Positions 35,301 through 44,162 of a stretch of 64,000 nucleotides of DNA are shown one piece after another; position 1 is the first letter of the stretch, and each line of letters starts with the position of its first letter. The stretch covers positions 186,001-250,000 of the forward strand of contig JANJUV010000017.1 of NCBI GenBank assembly GCA_024710405.1. Direction: 5' to 3'. The notes under the pieces are model-generated. The model was not told the origin of the DNA. It made no database searches and worked only from the letters and a program-made list of their open reading frames with translations. This DNA comes from Bacteroidales bacterium (GTDB lineage: Bacteria > Bacteroidota > Bacteroidia > Bacteroidales > F082). Made by a program: the position numbers and the translations under genes.

Positions 35301-37196
35301 TCAGCGAAGCTTAATGGTCTCAATCTCTTCAAGAGTATCCGGATTGGTCACTTTCAGCCAAACATTATCTGCTTCAATATCAATGAATACAAGCGCATAC
35401 TGAAGCGAGAAAAACTGCACGTTATCACTCCAGGGCAGTTCTTCCTTACCATAGTATGGGGCACCTGCAGACCCGTTGGTAATCTGCCATAGAGGCCTGC
35501 TGAGTTTCACTTTCTGGTGCGGCCAATGCTCCGGATAGCGGGGCATATCATCATTGATCAGAAGCCGCGAGTAATTATGTTCATCACCTGTCAGCAAGGC
35601 CAGGGTTTTCTTACTGTTGTTGACAATGATATCCAGTATTTCGTCCCTGCGCTCAATGATTCCTTTTTCGACCGGGATTCCGGCTATATATGGCCTGATA
35701 TCATTATTGCCATGATACCACATATCATCACCGGCATGGCCGCCATTGGGAAACACAGGTGTATGTATGGTTACAAAAATATGGTCAATATCCTTGTCGG
35801 CCTCCAGCATACTGATCGTTTCCCTGAGCCATTGAAGCTGATTGTCCATGACATATCCGTGCGGATTGCCGCCCGTAAGCGGAATCATTTGCTCGGATGG
35901 TGCATACCAATAGTTTGAGTTGAGCACTACCATAGCCATGTTTGCATAGGTGTAATAAAAGACATTCTCTTTATATGAAGGAAAATCAGTCGCTTCTGGG
36001 TCAGGGTCGTATATAGCACCATCCTCACTCAGAGGGCCATTGACCGGTAGGATGAACTCAGAGCCGAAGATTCTTTCGGCCGAGTTTCCGGAAAAAGGAA
36101 ACTTATCTATGGCTACACCTCTTCGCGTGTCGCCAAAGGCGGTTATCACACTTTCGTGGTTTCCCATACCCACAACCAAAGGCACATGATGCCAGAAAGG
36201 TTCAACCGCCCGCTTCCAGTTGGCAAACTGAACCCTGGTTTCGTCAGTGCTGGTTGAATATCCATTGATAAGGTCGCCGGTAAACTGCCAGAAATCGACT
36301 GATTGCTGGTTGGCAAGAGCGGCAATCTTTTTCATGATATACACATTGACCCCTCTGATGCTTCGCTCGCCGCCACCCTTGCCTTCTCGTGAGTCGCTGG
36401 CATATCCAAACCTTACCGGTCTGCGCGAACCTTTTGCAGGAGCCGTTTTAAAACTACCCCTGATCAGCTGATCTCCCACGATAAGTTCATATTCATATTC
36501 CGTTTCGGCTATCAGCCTGTCGACCCGAATACTGTGCTCCTTGTTTCCCATGGGATTCATCATCATACTCTGCTCCTGGTAAACATTTCCGTTGACCATG
36601 ATCTGGGGGCTGGCCGGAAAATTTGTCCTGAAAGTTATTGTAACCGCGTCACTCCCGGGAAGTTGGACAAAAGGGCCCTCATACACCGTTGTGGCAGGTT
36701 CAAAAGGTCCTGTTCCGGTGAATGCAATCCTTCCGTCATAGATCAGTTTGCCTGTTTCATCGGCGAGACGATAGCCAAGGAGCCCTTTACCATTCTTCTG
36801 CCAGCCAATGATATCGTATCTGCCTTTCATCTGGTTTATGCGGACCAAAGCCTTGCCGTGCTGCACTTTCTCGGCATTCCTGAACCATACCGGCTGAGGA
36901 TAACGGACCTGATCTGTTACGATAAATCCATAGTAAAGTGTTCCATGAAAACTTGAGTCCCTGAAGTCGAACAGAAGCCCCTCATCGGCTTTGACGGCAG
37001 CATGAACCAATTGTTCGTAAGAAAGTCCTGCGGGCGTGTTTACCTCCTCAAGGCGATCACCCGATTCGGGATGTAGAAAATAATACCCTGTTTCATCATG
37101 AAAAATATTGGAATACACCAGAGGAACATTCTGTGCGCTGGTTTCAAAGGCAAGGAAAATAATCAACAAAACAAAGGGCAATTGTGTTGCTTTCAT
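35301..37196 (-). CDS. Secreted metallophosphoesterase with N-terminal beta domains
   Basis: The start at ATG 37196 gives a signal peptide (MKATQLPFVLLIIFLAFETSA); the ATG at 37250 is unlikely. The chain has about 631 residues. The N-terminal 270 residues are beta-rich, including a purple-acid-phosphatase-like fibronectin segment (ETEYEYELIVGDQLIRGSFKTAP). The calcineurin-type phosphoesterase part has FGYASDSREG, WQFTGDLINGY, VGMGNHES, TIHTPVFPNGGH and LLTGDEHNYSR as metal-binding motifs. It probably releases phosphate from an extracellular or periplasmic ester. It is a single gene between ppa and the RNase H gene. Confidence 0.88.
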   Translation of the reverse strand: MKATQLPFVLLIIFLAFETSAQNVPLVYSNIFHDETGYYFLHPESGDRLEEVNTPAGLSYEQLVHAAVKADEGLLFDFRDSSFHGTLYYGFIVTDQVRYPQPVWFRNAEKVQHGKALVRINQMKGRYDIIGWQKNGKGLLGYRLADETGKLIYDGRIAFTGTGPFEPATTVYEGPFVQLPGSDAVTITFRTNFPASPQIMVNGNVYQEQSMMMNPMGNKEHSIRVDRLIAETEYEYELIVGDQLIRGSFKTAPAKGSRRPVRFGYASDSREGKGGGERSIRGVNVYIMKKIAALANQQSVDFWQFTGDLINGYSTSTDETRVQFANWKRAVEPFWHHVPLVVGMGNHESVITAFGDTRRGVAIDKFPFSGNSAERIFGSEFILPVNGPLSEDGAIYDPDPEATDFPSYKENVFYYTYANMAMVVLNSNYWYAPSEQMIPLTGGNPHGYVMDNQLQWLRETISMLEADKDIDHIFVTIHTPVFPNGGHAGDDMWYHGNNDIRPYIAGIPVEKGIIERRDEILDIIVNNSKKTLALLTGDEHNYSRLLINDDMPRYPEHWPHQKVKLSRPLWQITNGSAGAPYYGKEELPWSDNVQFFSLQYALVFIDIEADNVWLKVTNPDTLEEIETIKLR

Positions 37197-37287
37197 GGTT
37201 GTGGTTTTTTGGTCAGTTACAAATGTATTCAAAGCCCTTGATATGGGCATTAATTCATCGTAAAATCAGGCTCAACTGATTTAATTG

Positions 37288-37908
37288 CTATTTGCGCCCG
37301 AAATCGGCCGGAATTTCGCCCCAGGCAACCGTGTCCCATTTCAGAATACTCACATGAATGCGATTATTGCGGAGCCAATTTTCGGCACGACTGATATGTT
37401 CAAAAAGCCTATCGGTTTTCTCATCGTGGGGCAACTTCGTTTTGGCTTTTCCTTCTGCAACCCATTTCATGGCGTTCACCGAATCTGAATATACCGGCAA
37501 TGCCATCTGGTTGTTCTGCTGCCATGCAAGTGCATGGACAATTGCGAGAAACTCGCCTATGTTGTTGGTGCCGACAGGATAGATTCCTGAGCGGAACAAT
37601 TCTTCACCCTGAGGTGTAACCCCACGGTATTCCATGGCTCCTGGATTTCCCGAGCAGGCTGCATCCACCGCCATAAAACCTTCTAAAGGTTTCTCGGTTT
37701 TGTGTTGACTGGCCTTGTTGCTACTAACAGTATATCTTACATCATCTTCAGGTCCTTTTCGGTATGCCTGCCAAGCAAGGTTTTTGTCGGGAAATGATTT
37801 GTATCGTGCTCCCTGAAATCCTTTGACTGCTGCACTACACGCTTCCCATGTGTCGAATACCCCGGTGCGTCTACCCTTCCAGACCACATAAAATTTTGCT
37901 TTAGTCAT
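37288..37908 (-). CDS. Viroplasmin-domain ribonuclease H
   Basis: I start at ATG 37908 (MTKAKFYVVWKG), exactly 4 nt after the -7 box; the ATG at 37935 lies upstream of that box. The 206-residue protein has an N-terminal viroplasmin/RHBD domain (KFYVVWKGRRTGVFDTWEAC) that binds RNA-DNA hybrid. An RNase HI domain follows with the acidic residues in VDAACSGNPGAMEYRGV, NNIGEFLAIVHAL, VYSDSVNAMKWV and the late IPADFGRK. It cleaves RNA in hybrids. This architecture is the same as that of eukaryotic RNase H1 and common in Bacteroidota. Confidence 0.93.
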   Translation of the reverse strand: MTKAKFYVVWKGRRTGVFDTWEACSAAVKGFQGARYKSFPDKNLAWQAYRKGPEDDVRYTVSSNKASQHKTEKPLEGFMAVDAACSGNPGAMEYRGVTPQGEELFRSGIYPVGTNNIGEFLAIVHALAWQQNNQMALPVYSDSVNAMKWVAEGKAKTKLPHDEKTDRLFEHISRAENWLRNNRIHVSILKWDTVAWGEIPADFGRK

Positions 37909-37912
37909 GCGG

Positions 37913-37920
37913 CAAAGATA
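37913..37920 (-). promoter_or_regulatory. -7 box TATCTTTG of the RNase H gene
   Basis: On the minus strand TATCTTTG is followed by CCGC and then the ATG at 37908. This is the same 4-nt spacing seen at 13933 and 54874 and predicts a leaderless transcript. Confidence 0.65.
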
Positions 37921-38001
37921 CAATATGGGCACCACTCCATCCGTACCAAATCAGGTGTATTTCGTCCACAGCGCGAATGTTTCAGTCAACGCAAAATAGG
38001 A

Positions 38002-38009
38002 TATATTTG
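38002..38009 (+). promoter_or_regulatory. -7 box TATATTTG of the DUF819 gene
   Basis: TATATTTG matches TAnnTTTG, 20 nt before the ATG at 38030. No clear -33 element is visible. Confidence 0.5.
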
Positions 38010-38029
38010 CCTTTTAACTGCTGTAATTA

Positions 38030-39286
38030 ATGACTTTGACACTATTGTTGCTATTCTACATTTTGGCGCCCGCAATCATTTTGTTTCTGTGTCAAAAATT
38101 TCCGGCAATCAACAGGGTTGGTGCAGTTGTGATCGCTTATCTGTTCGGATTGGTTGTCGGAAACTCAGGTATTTTGCCATCAGTTGGTCCATTTCTGAAC
38201 GAGTATCTGCTCATGAACCCGGGTGCCGGGGTTGAGGATGTGAAAAAGATGTCTGATGACGGCCTCATTACCGCAAAAGAGCTTCAGGCATATCAAATTT
38301 ACCAACTTCGCGACACACTGATGAGTGTAACGATTCTTCTGGCCATCCCCTTGATTTTGTTCTCAGTCAGACTGAAACAATGGAAGCTGATGGCAGGCAA
38401 AACACTTCTCTCGCTGGTCATCGGATTGTTCAGTGTTGTCTCAGTAATCTTTGCCGGTTACTTTCTTTTTGCGGGCCAGGAAGACGAAAACATGTGGAAA
38501 GTGTCGGGAATGCTTGTTGGTGTGTACACCGGAGGAACACCAAATCTGGCTTCGCTTAAGCTGATGCTTGGTGTTGATGCCAACACTTACATTCTGACCC
38601 ACACCTACGACCTGATTATCGGGGTTGTTTACCTTGCATTTCTGATGACTGTCGGACAAAGGCTTTTTCTTCGTTTTCTTGTGGCATATCCCATCCGGAA
38701 CAAAGGCTTCCAGGCCGGCAACATTTCGGCTGTTGAGTCCTACGAAGGCATGTTCAGCCGATCCAATTTCATTCCATTGATGAAAACATACTGTGCTGCA
38801 TTGATCATTCTTGGCATATCAGTGTCCGTAAGCCTGCTGGTTGCCCCTGATGCCAAAATGATTGCCATAATTCTGAGCATCACCAGTCTTGGAATCACAG
38901 GTTCGTTAATACCTGCCATCAACAGAACAGAGAAAACATTCGAGTCGGGCATGTATCTGATACTGATTTTCAGCCTGGTCGTTTCGTCAATGGCACATAT
39001 CAGTTCGTTCGCCGGAATCGCACACGGTTTGTTCTTTTATATCAGTTTTGCCGTTTTTGGTTCGCTGCTGATGCATGTTGCGCTGGCACGTTTGTTCAGG
39101 ATTGATGCTGATACGGTCATCATCACCTCAACAGCCATGATCTGCAGTCCGCCTTTTGTGCCAGTGGTTGCCGGTGCCTTAAAAAACAGAGAGATAGTTG
39201 TTCCTGGATTGACAATCGGCATCGTTGGTTATGCTGTCGGCAACTATCTTGGTTTTTTGGTCGCTAATCTGCTCAAAGGGCTTTAG
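38030..39286 (+). CDS. DUF819-family membrane protein
   Basis: This 418-residue inner-membrane protein has about ten hydrophobic helices, starting with LLLLFYILAPAIILFLC. It includes conserved-looking glycine-rich stretches (YTGGTPNLASLKLMLGVD, STAMICSPPFVPVVAGAL, GLTIGIVGYAVGNYLGF) typical of DUF819 (YjcL-like) proteins. The family is predicted to be a transporter related to sodium-coupled carriers; the substrate is unknown. It is a single gene with its own -7 box. Confidence 0.88.
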   Translation: MTLTLLLLFYILAPAIILFLCQKFPAINRVGAVVIAYLFGLVVGNSGILPSVGPFLNEYLLMNPGAGVEDVKKMSDDGLITAKELQAYQIYQLRDTLMSVTILLAIPLILFSVRLKQWKLMAGKTLLSLVIGLFSVVSVIFAGYFLFAGQEDENMWKVSGMLVGVYTGGTPNLASLKLMLGVDANTYILTHTYDLIIGVVYLAFLMTVGQRLFLRFLVAYPIRNKGFQAGNISAVESYEGMFSRSNFIPLMKTYCAALIILGISVSVSLLVAPDAKMIAIILSITSLGITGSLIPAINRTEKTFESGMYLILIFSLVVSSMAHISSFAGIAHGLFFYISFAVFGSLLMHVALARLFRIDADTVIITSTAMICSPPFVPVVAGALKNREIVVPGLTIGIVGYAVGNYLGFLVANLLKGL

Positions 39287-39358
39287 GCCCTTCTGTATTT
39301 CTTATCATTTGTTACAGCTGGTTGTAGCTCTTACATCAGAGATTAACCTTGTATGATA

Positions 39359-39448
39359 TGTGTTCGGTTTAACACACAACTGAACGCATTCGAACACCTC
39401 TTTCACGCAACCGAACGTGCCGATTCAATCCAATATTCTACGAACACA
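39359..39448 (+). promoter_or_regulatory. Array of CGAAC elements, candidate activator-binding sites
   Basis: Five related octamers are present: TGTGTTCG (39359, the reverse complement of CGAACACA), TGAACGCA (39381), CGAACACC (39391), CGAACGTG (39412) and CGAACACA (39441). The four in direct orientation start 10, 21 and 29 bp apart, close to whole helical turns. The outermost two are perfect inverted copies of each other. They lie about 40-130 bp upstream of the sigma-54-like promoter, where enhancer-binding proteins dock. Confidence 0.55.
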
Positions 39449-39458
39449 TTAATCTACA

Positions 39459-39474
39459 ACTATTTACAAATAGT
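39459..39474. promoter_or_regulatory. Perfect palindrome next to the sigma-54-like promoter
   Basis: ACTATTT-AC-AAATAGT is a perfect inverted repeat of 7 bp arms. Its last base is the first base of the -24 element. It could be a binding site for a dimeric regulator or a bend; no partner is identified. Confidence 0.45.
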
Positions 39475-39489
39475 GGCATAATCTATGCA
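39474..39489 (+). promoter_or_regulatory. Sigma-54 (RpoN) promoter of the ABC efflux operon
   Basis: TGGCATAATCTATGCA matches TGGCAYR-N4-TTGCW at all fixed positions but one, with GG and GC separated by exactly 10 nt. Transcription would start near 39500. That is downstream of the ATG at 39496, so the first usable start is the ATG at 39535, which is also where homologous ATPases begin. Confidence 0.6.
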
Positions 39490-39534
39490 ACCCTCATGAC
39501 GGTTATGTACGTAACCACCAAACCACAACAACAA

Positions 39535-40245
39535 ATGATCAGGCTTCAAGAAATTCATAAAAGCTATGAAGTAGGCAACAACAAGTTGCATGTATTAAAA
39601 GGCATCAGTCTGGATGTTTCCGAAGGGGAAATGGTTTCCGTCATGGGATCATCAGGCTCGGGAAAATCAACTCTGCTCAATATTATAGGCTTGCTCGACA
39701 CCCATGATGATGGGGAATTTTATCTCAATGATGTGTTGATCAAAAACATGAACGAAACCAAAGCGGCACGTTTAAGAAACCAGTATATCGGTTTTGTGTT
39801 TCAGTCGTTCAATCTGATCAGCTTCAAAAACGCAGTGGAAAATGTTGCCCTTCCACTGTACTATCAGGGTGTACCGCGCCGTAAGCGCAACAAAATTGCC
39901 TTAGATTACCTGAACAAGGTTGGATTGATTGATTGGGCCGAACACCTCCCGAATGAACTATCGGGCGGTCAAAAACAAAGACTTGCCATTGCACGTGCCA
40001 TGATCTCGAAGCCTAAAATCATCCTTGCCGATGAACCTACCGGAGCGCTCGACAGTGTTACATCCATGGAAGTGATGGAGCTTTTCAGGCAAATCAATTC
40101 GGAAGGAATTACAATTGTTATCGTTACGCACGAAAACGATATAGCCCATCAAACGCAGCGTATCATCAGGCTACACGACGGTATTATTAACTCTGACCAC
40201 CGCAACGGAAAAACCAGAGAGCCAATACCATCACTGGCATTATAA
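39535..40245 (+). CDS. ABC transporter ATP-binding protein (MacB/LolD type)
   Basis: I start at ATG 39535 (MIRLQEIHKSYEVGNNKLHVL) because it fits homologues and the predicted transcript start; ATG 39496 is an alternative. The 236-residue ATPase has Walker A (GSSGSGKSTLLNI), Q-loop (FVFQSFNLI), signature (LSGGQKQRLAIARAM), Walker B (IILADEPTGALDS) and the switch His (VIVTHEND). It powers the two permeases that follow. Such MacB-like systems export peptides, antibiotics or lipoproteins by mechanotransmission. First gene of a four-gene operon. Confidence 0.95.
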   Translation: MIRLQEIHKSYEVGNNKLHVLKGISLDVSEGEMVSVMGSSGSGKSTLLNIIGLLDTHDDGEFYLNDVLIKNMNETKAARLRNQYIGFVFQSFNLISFKNAVENVALPLYYQGVPRRKRNKIALDYLNKVGLIDWAEHLPNELSGGQKQRLAIARAMISKPKIILADEPTGALDSVTSMEVMELFRQINSEGITIVIVTHENDIAHQTQRIIRLHDGIINSDHRNGKTREPIPSLAL

Positions 40246-40263
40246 CTATCAAAGAATAAGACT

Positions 40264-41496
40264 ATGTTCGACCTGGATAAATGGCAGGAGATTTTCAACA
40301 CCATTGAAAAAAACAAACTCAGGACTTTTCTGACCGGCTTTTCTGTGGCCTGGGGCATCTTTATGCTGATCATACTGCAGGGCTCGGGCATTGGTTTGCA
40401 AAAGGGGGTTGAAAACGAATTCAGATCCTCGGCCACAAATACCATCTGGATATGGAGCGGACAAACCAGCAAACCTTATGCAGGCATGCAGCCCGGACGG
40501 TACATTCAGATGACCAATGAGGACCACGATTACCTCTCGAACACCGTCGAAGGTATAGACCAAATTTCTTCTCGATATCAGATATGGGGAGGCAACACCA
40601 TCAGCTACAACAACGAATCGGGATCGTTCAGCATTCGTACGGTGCATCCGGCCTATCTGTTCATCGAAAAAATGGAAATCCTCGATGGAAGGTTCATTAA
40701 CAAATCAGATATCGATGATTTCAGAAAGTCCGCAGTCATCAGTACCAGAGTACGCGATGCGTTGTTCAAACAGGAACATCCGATGGGAAAATACATCCAC
40801 GTTAATGGAATACCTTTCAAGGTAGTTGGTATTTTCACCGACGATGACGGACGCGACGAAAACATGCAGGTAGTTTATCTTCCACTTACAACAGCCCAGC
40901 GTGTGTTCGGTGCCGGAAACCGCATCAACACCCTCGCTGTAACGGTAGGTGATGCCGGTGTGGAAGAATCAAAAGCCATACAGGATGAAATTCGTTCAAA
41001 ACTGGCAGCACGGCATAAATATGACCCAACAGACGAGCGTGCCATGTTTCTGTGGAACAGCGTCGAAGAATTTCAACGCTTCAAAAGTTTGTTTGCCAGC
41101 ATCAGCCTGTTTATCTGGATCATTGGTATTGGCACCATCATAGCCGGAGTAGTGGGCGTGAGCAACATCATGATGATCGTGGTGAAGGAGCGGACCAAGG
41201 AAATAGGCATCCGAAAGGCTCTGGGAGCAACACCGGGCAGCGTGATCAGCCTGATTCTTCAGGAAGCCATTTTAATAACCGCTTTTGCAGGCTATATCGG
41301 GCTTGTGTTGGGTGTCGGGCTTCTGGAACTCATCAGCAAGCACATCGACACCCCCTTCTTCAGGCAGCCTGAAGTTGACATCAATATAGCCATCGGAGCT
41401 ACTGTTCTGCTGGTTATTGCAGGCGCACTGGCCGGTTTCTTCCCTGCACGAAAAGCAGCAGCCATAAAACCCATCGTAGCACTCAGAGATGAATAA
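40264..41496 (+). CDS. MacB-like ABC permease, first copy
   Basis: This 410-residue permease has the MacB/FtsX topology. One helix lies near the N-terminus (LRTFLTGFSVAWGIFMLIILQG), followed by a large extracytoplasmic MacB_PCD domain (about 50-275). Three helices follow at the C-terminus (IIGIGTIIAGVVGVSNIMMIVV, then AILITAFAGYIGLVLGVGL, then ATVLLVIAGALAGFFPARKA). VKERTKEIGIRKALGATP is the coupling motif contacting the ATPase. It is 18 bp after the ATPase gene and 20 bp before a related second permease. Confidence 0.94.
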   Translation: MFDLDKWQEIFNTIEKNKLRTFLTGFSVAWGIFMLIILQGSGIGLQKGVENEFRSSATNTIWIWSGQTSKPYAGMQPGRYIQMTNEDHDYLSNTVEGIDQISSRYQIWGGNTISYNNESGSFSIRTVHPAYLFIEKMEILDGRFINKSDIDDFRKSAVISTRVRDALFKQEHPMGKYIHVNGIPFKVVGIFTDDDGRDENMQVVYLPLTTAQRVFGAGNRINTLAVTVGDAGVEESKAIQDEIRSKLAARHKYDPTDERAMFLWNSVEEFQRFKSLFASISLFIWIIGIGTIIAGVVGVSNIMMIVVKERTKEIGIRKALGATPGSVISLILQEAILITAFAGYIGLVLGVGLLELISKHIDTPFFRQPEVDINIAIGATVLLVIAGALAGFFPARKAAAIKPIVALRDE

Positions 41497-41516
41497 CGTT
41501 CAAAACCATACAAAAC

Positions 41517-42782
41517 ATGTTTGATCAGGACCGTTGGCAGGAAATATGGAGCAGTCTGGCAAAAAACAAGGTGCGTACCACACTCACCGCCTTTGGTGTG
41601 TTCTGGGGCATATTTATGCTGATGATTATGCTGGGTTCAGGCAGCGGGCTGCAAAACGGTGTGATGTATGGCATGGGCGATTTTGCCACCAACAGTGTGT
41701 TTATGTGGACACGTCCGACAACAGTACCTTATAAGGGATTGCCGCGCAACAGAAGGTTCTATTACCGCAACGATGATATCAAAGCTTTGAAAGACAACAT
41801 TCCCGAACTTGCTATTGTTTCACCGCGACTCGAAGGCGGTGGCAGAAACAATGGAAACAATGTGGTACGAAAAGAAAAATCAGGTGCATTCAGTGTTTTT
41901 GGTGACTATCCCGAATGGAACCTGATCGACCCGGTAAATATTCCTGAAGGAAGGTTTATCAATCAAATTGATATTGAGCAGAAAAGAAAAGTGGCCGTGA
42001 TTGGCAAAAGGGTACGCGAAGTGCTGTTTGAAAAGGATGAAGATCCCATTGGACAATACATCAGAATTAATGGAATATATTTTCAGGTTATCGGTGTGTT
42101 CACGCCTAAAAGTCAGAACATGAACTTCGGCGGCGACAAGGAACAAAGCATCCACCTGCCCTTTACCACCTTGCAGCAGGCCTTTAACTACGGAGACATT
42201 GTGGGTTGGTTTGCCATGACTTCAAAACCGGGCATACCTGTGACGATCATAGAAGAGAAAGCACAGGCATTGCTGAAAGAACGGCACAAAGTTGCCCCTG
42301 AAGACGACCGTGCCATTGGATTTTTTAACCTTGACAAGCAATACCGACAGATGACCGGCTTGTTTGCGGGCATACGCGGACTGATATGGGTAGTGGGCAC
42401 CGGAACCCTGCTCGCAGGTGTAATAGGCATCAGCAACATTATGCTGGTGATTGTGAAAGAGCGCACCAAAGAAATCGGCATCATGAGGGCTATAGGCGCA
42501 TCGCCTGCCAAAGTGATGTCGCAGATCATCACCGAATCCGTTTTCCTGACCACAATAGCAGGTTATGGCGGTTTGGTTGCCGGAGTAGCCATCATCGAGC
42601 TGATCAACAAAAACCTTCCGGTTCCCGAAAACGGCCAAACAATGTTTCTGAACCCAACCATCGATTTTCAGGTTGCCCTTTTGTCGCTGCTTATACTGGT
42701 AGTTTCAGGGATACTGGCCGGACTTGTTCCCGCGCGTCGTGCTGTTAGCATCAAACCCATTGACGCATTAAGATATGAATAA
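41517..42782 (+). CDS. MacB-like ABC permease, second copy
   Basis: This 421-residue protein is a clear paralogue of the preceding one. The N-termini correspond closely (MFDQDRWQEIWSSLAKNKVR against MFDLDKWQEIFNTIEKNKLR), and the coupling motif VKERTKEIGIMRAIGASPAK and C-terminal helices are alike. The extracytoplasmic domain differs more. The two copies probably form a heterodimeric membrane unit with two ATPase subunits. The downstream membrane-fusion gene begins 39 bp later. Confidence 0.94.
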   Translation: MFDQDRWQEIWSSLAKNKVRTTLTAFGVFWGIFMLMIMLGSGSGLQNGVMYGMGDFATNSVFMWTRPTTVPYKGLPRNRRFYYRNDDIKALKDNIPELAIVSPRLEGGGRNNGNNVVRKEKSGAFSVFGDYPEWNLIDPVNIPEGRFINQIDIEQKRKVAVIGKRVREVLFEKDEDPIGQYIRINGIYFQVIGVFTPKSQNMNFGGDKEQSIHLPFTTLQQAFNYGDIVGWFAMTSKPGIPVTIIEEKAQALLKERHKVAPEDDRAIGFFNLDKQYRQMTGLFAGIRGLIWVVGTGTLLAGVIGISNIMLVIVKERTKEIGIMRAIGASPAKVMSQIITESVFLTTIAGYGGLVAGVAIIELINKNLPVPENGQTMFLNPTIDFQVALLSLLILVVSGILAGLVPARRAVSIKPIDALRYE

Positions 42783-42821
42783 ACCGAAAAAGATATTTAC
42801 CCAAACAATTATACAACAGTC

Positions 42822-43904
42822 ATGAAAACCATCCTTAAAATCATTGCCGCCCTTGTTGTAGCAGGGGTTTTTGTGGGCACAATAGTGTATCTGTACAAAA
42901 AATCTCAGGCAAAGCCGGTTATTTACAATACCGTTAGTCCGGTTACCTCAGACATCATTAAAAAGACAGTAGCCACAGGATCTGTTGTTCCCCGTAAGGA
43001 GATCGACATTAAGCCAAAGGTGAGTGGCATTGTCGAACAGATTTTTGTAGAGCCGGGCGATATGGTCCGAAAGAATGATCTGATAGCACGCGTGAAAATC
43101 ATTCCCGATATGATCAACCTCAACAATGCCGAATCACGCGTGAAACGTGCCGAAATACAACTCGAAGAAGCACGCAAAAACCATGTCCGCTACAAAGAAC
43201 TTTTTAACAAAAACGTGATCGCCGAAGCCGAATACCTGACTTACGACATCGCTTACCGTGCGGCAAAAGAAGAAATGGAAGCAGCGGAAGATAACCTGCA
43301 ACTTATTCGCGAAGGTGCTACACGAAAAGCAGGCCAGGTTACCAACACCCTGATCAGATCTACCATTGATGGAATGGTTCTTGCCGTACCTGTAGAAGAA
43401 GGCAATTCGGTCATCGAAAGCAACACCTTTAACGATGGCACCACTATTGCCACCATAGCCGATATGAGCGAAATGATTTTCGAAGGGAAAGTGGACGAAT
43501 CGGAAGTGGGCAAGATTAAGGAAGGCATGGACCTTATCCTTTCCATCGGTGCTATTGAAACAGAAAAATATAGTGCCACACTCGAAAGGATTGCGCCAAA
43601 AGGCGTTGCCGAAAACGGAGCCATCCAGTTCGAGATCAGGGCCGCCGTCGAACTCAAGTCTGATCAGTTTATCCGTGCCGGCTATAGTGCCAATGCCGAT
43701 ATCGTGCTCGAACGCCGCGACAAGGTGTTGGCAATCAACGAAAGTCTGCTCCAATTCGAGGGAGACACCACCTTTGTGGAAATAGAAACCGCACCTGAGA
43801 CTTACGAAAAAAGAATCATCAAAACAGGTCTTTCCGATGGCATCCTGATCGAAGTGCTCGAAGGACTCAGTCTGGATGATAAAATAAAGGCTCAACCACA
43901 ATAA
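42822..43904 (+). CDS. Membrane-fusion (HlyD/MacA-type) periplasmic adaptor
   Basis: This 360-residue protein has an N-terminal membrane anchor (IIAALVVAGVFVGTIVYLY). A biotinyl-lipoyl-like segment follows (KEIDIKPKVSGIVEQIFVEPGDMVRKNDLIARV), then a coiled-coil hairpin (about 100-170) and beta-barrel domains. MacA-type adaptors bridge a MacB permease to a TolC channel. No TolC gene is in the operon, so the channel must be encoded elsewhere. The operon ends at a strong terminator 22 bp downstream. Confidence 0.93.
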   Translation: MKTILKIIAALVVAGVFVGTIVYLYKKSQAKPVIYNTVSPVTSDIIKKTVATGSVVPRKEIDIKPKVSGIVEQIFVEPGDMVRKNDLIARVKIIPDMINLNNAESRVKRAEIQLEEARKNHVRYKELFNKNVIAEAEYLTYDIAYRAAKEEMEAAEDNLQLIREGATRKAGQVTNTLIRSTIDGMVLAVPVEEGNSVIESNTFNDGTTIATIADMSEMIFEGKVDESEVGKIKEGMDLILSIGAIETEKYSATLERIAPKGVAENGAIQFEIRAAVELKSDQFIRAGYSANADIVLERRDKVLAINESLLQFEGDTTFVEIETAPETYEKRIIKTGLSDGILIEVLEGLSLDDKIKAQPQ

Positions 43905-43926
43905 TCTTGTTGTGTGTTGGTTTGGT

Positions 43927-43963
43927 AACCCGCAGCTTTTCAACAGAGGGCTGCGGGTTTTTT
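43927..43963 (+). terminator. Intrinsic terminator of the ABC efflux operon
   Basis: AACCCGCAGC (43927-43936) pairs perfectly with GCTGCGGGTT (43950-43959), with a 13-nt loop and a T-run after it. Confidence 0.92.
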
Positions 43964-44162
43964 CTGACCAAAAAAACCTAATGACCCGCAAAACTTATGT
44001 TCTTGCTGCATGGCCTGATTGGGGACATGGCTGTTGATCCCTTGCCAGAAACCATATGAACTATTGTCAGGCATATTGGCAACCACGAAAAGGCAATCAT
44101 CGGAAAGGATATGTTCAGAGACGATTGAGGATTAAAGCCAAAGCAACTTTAGCAATTTTCCA

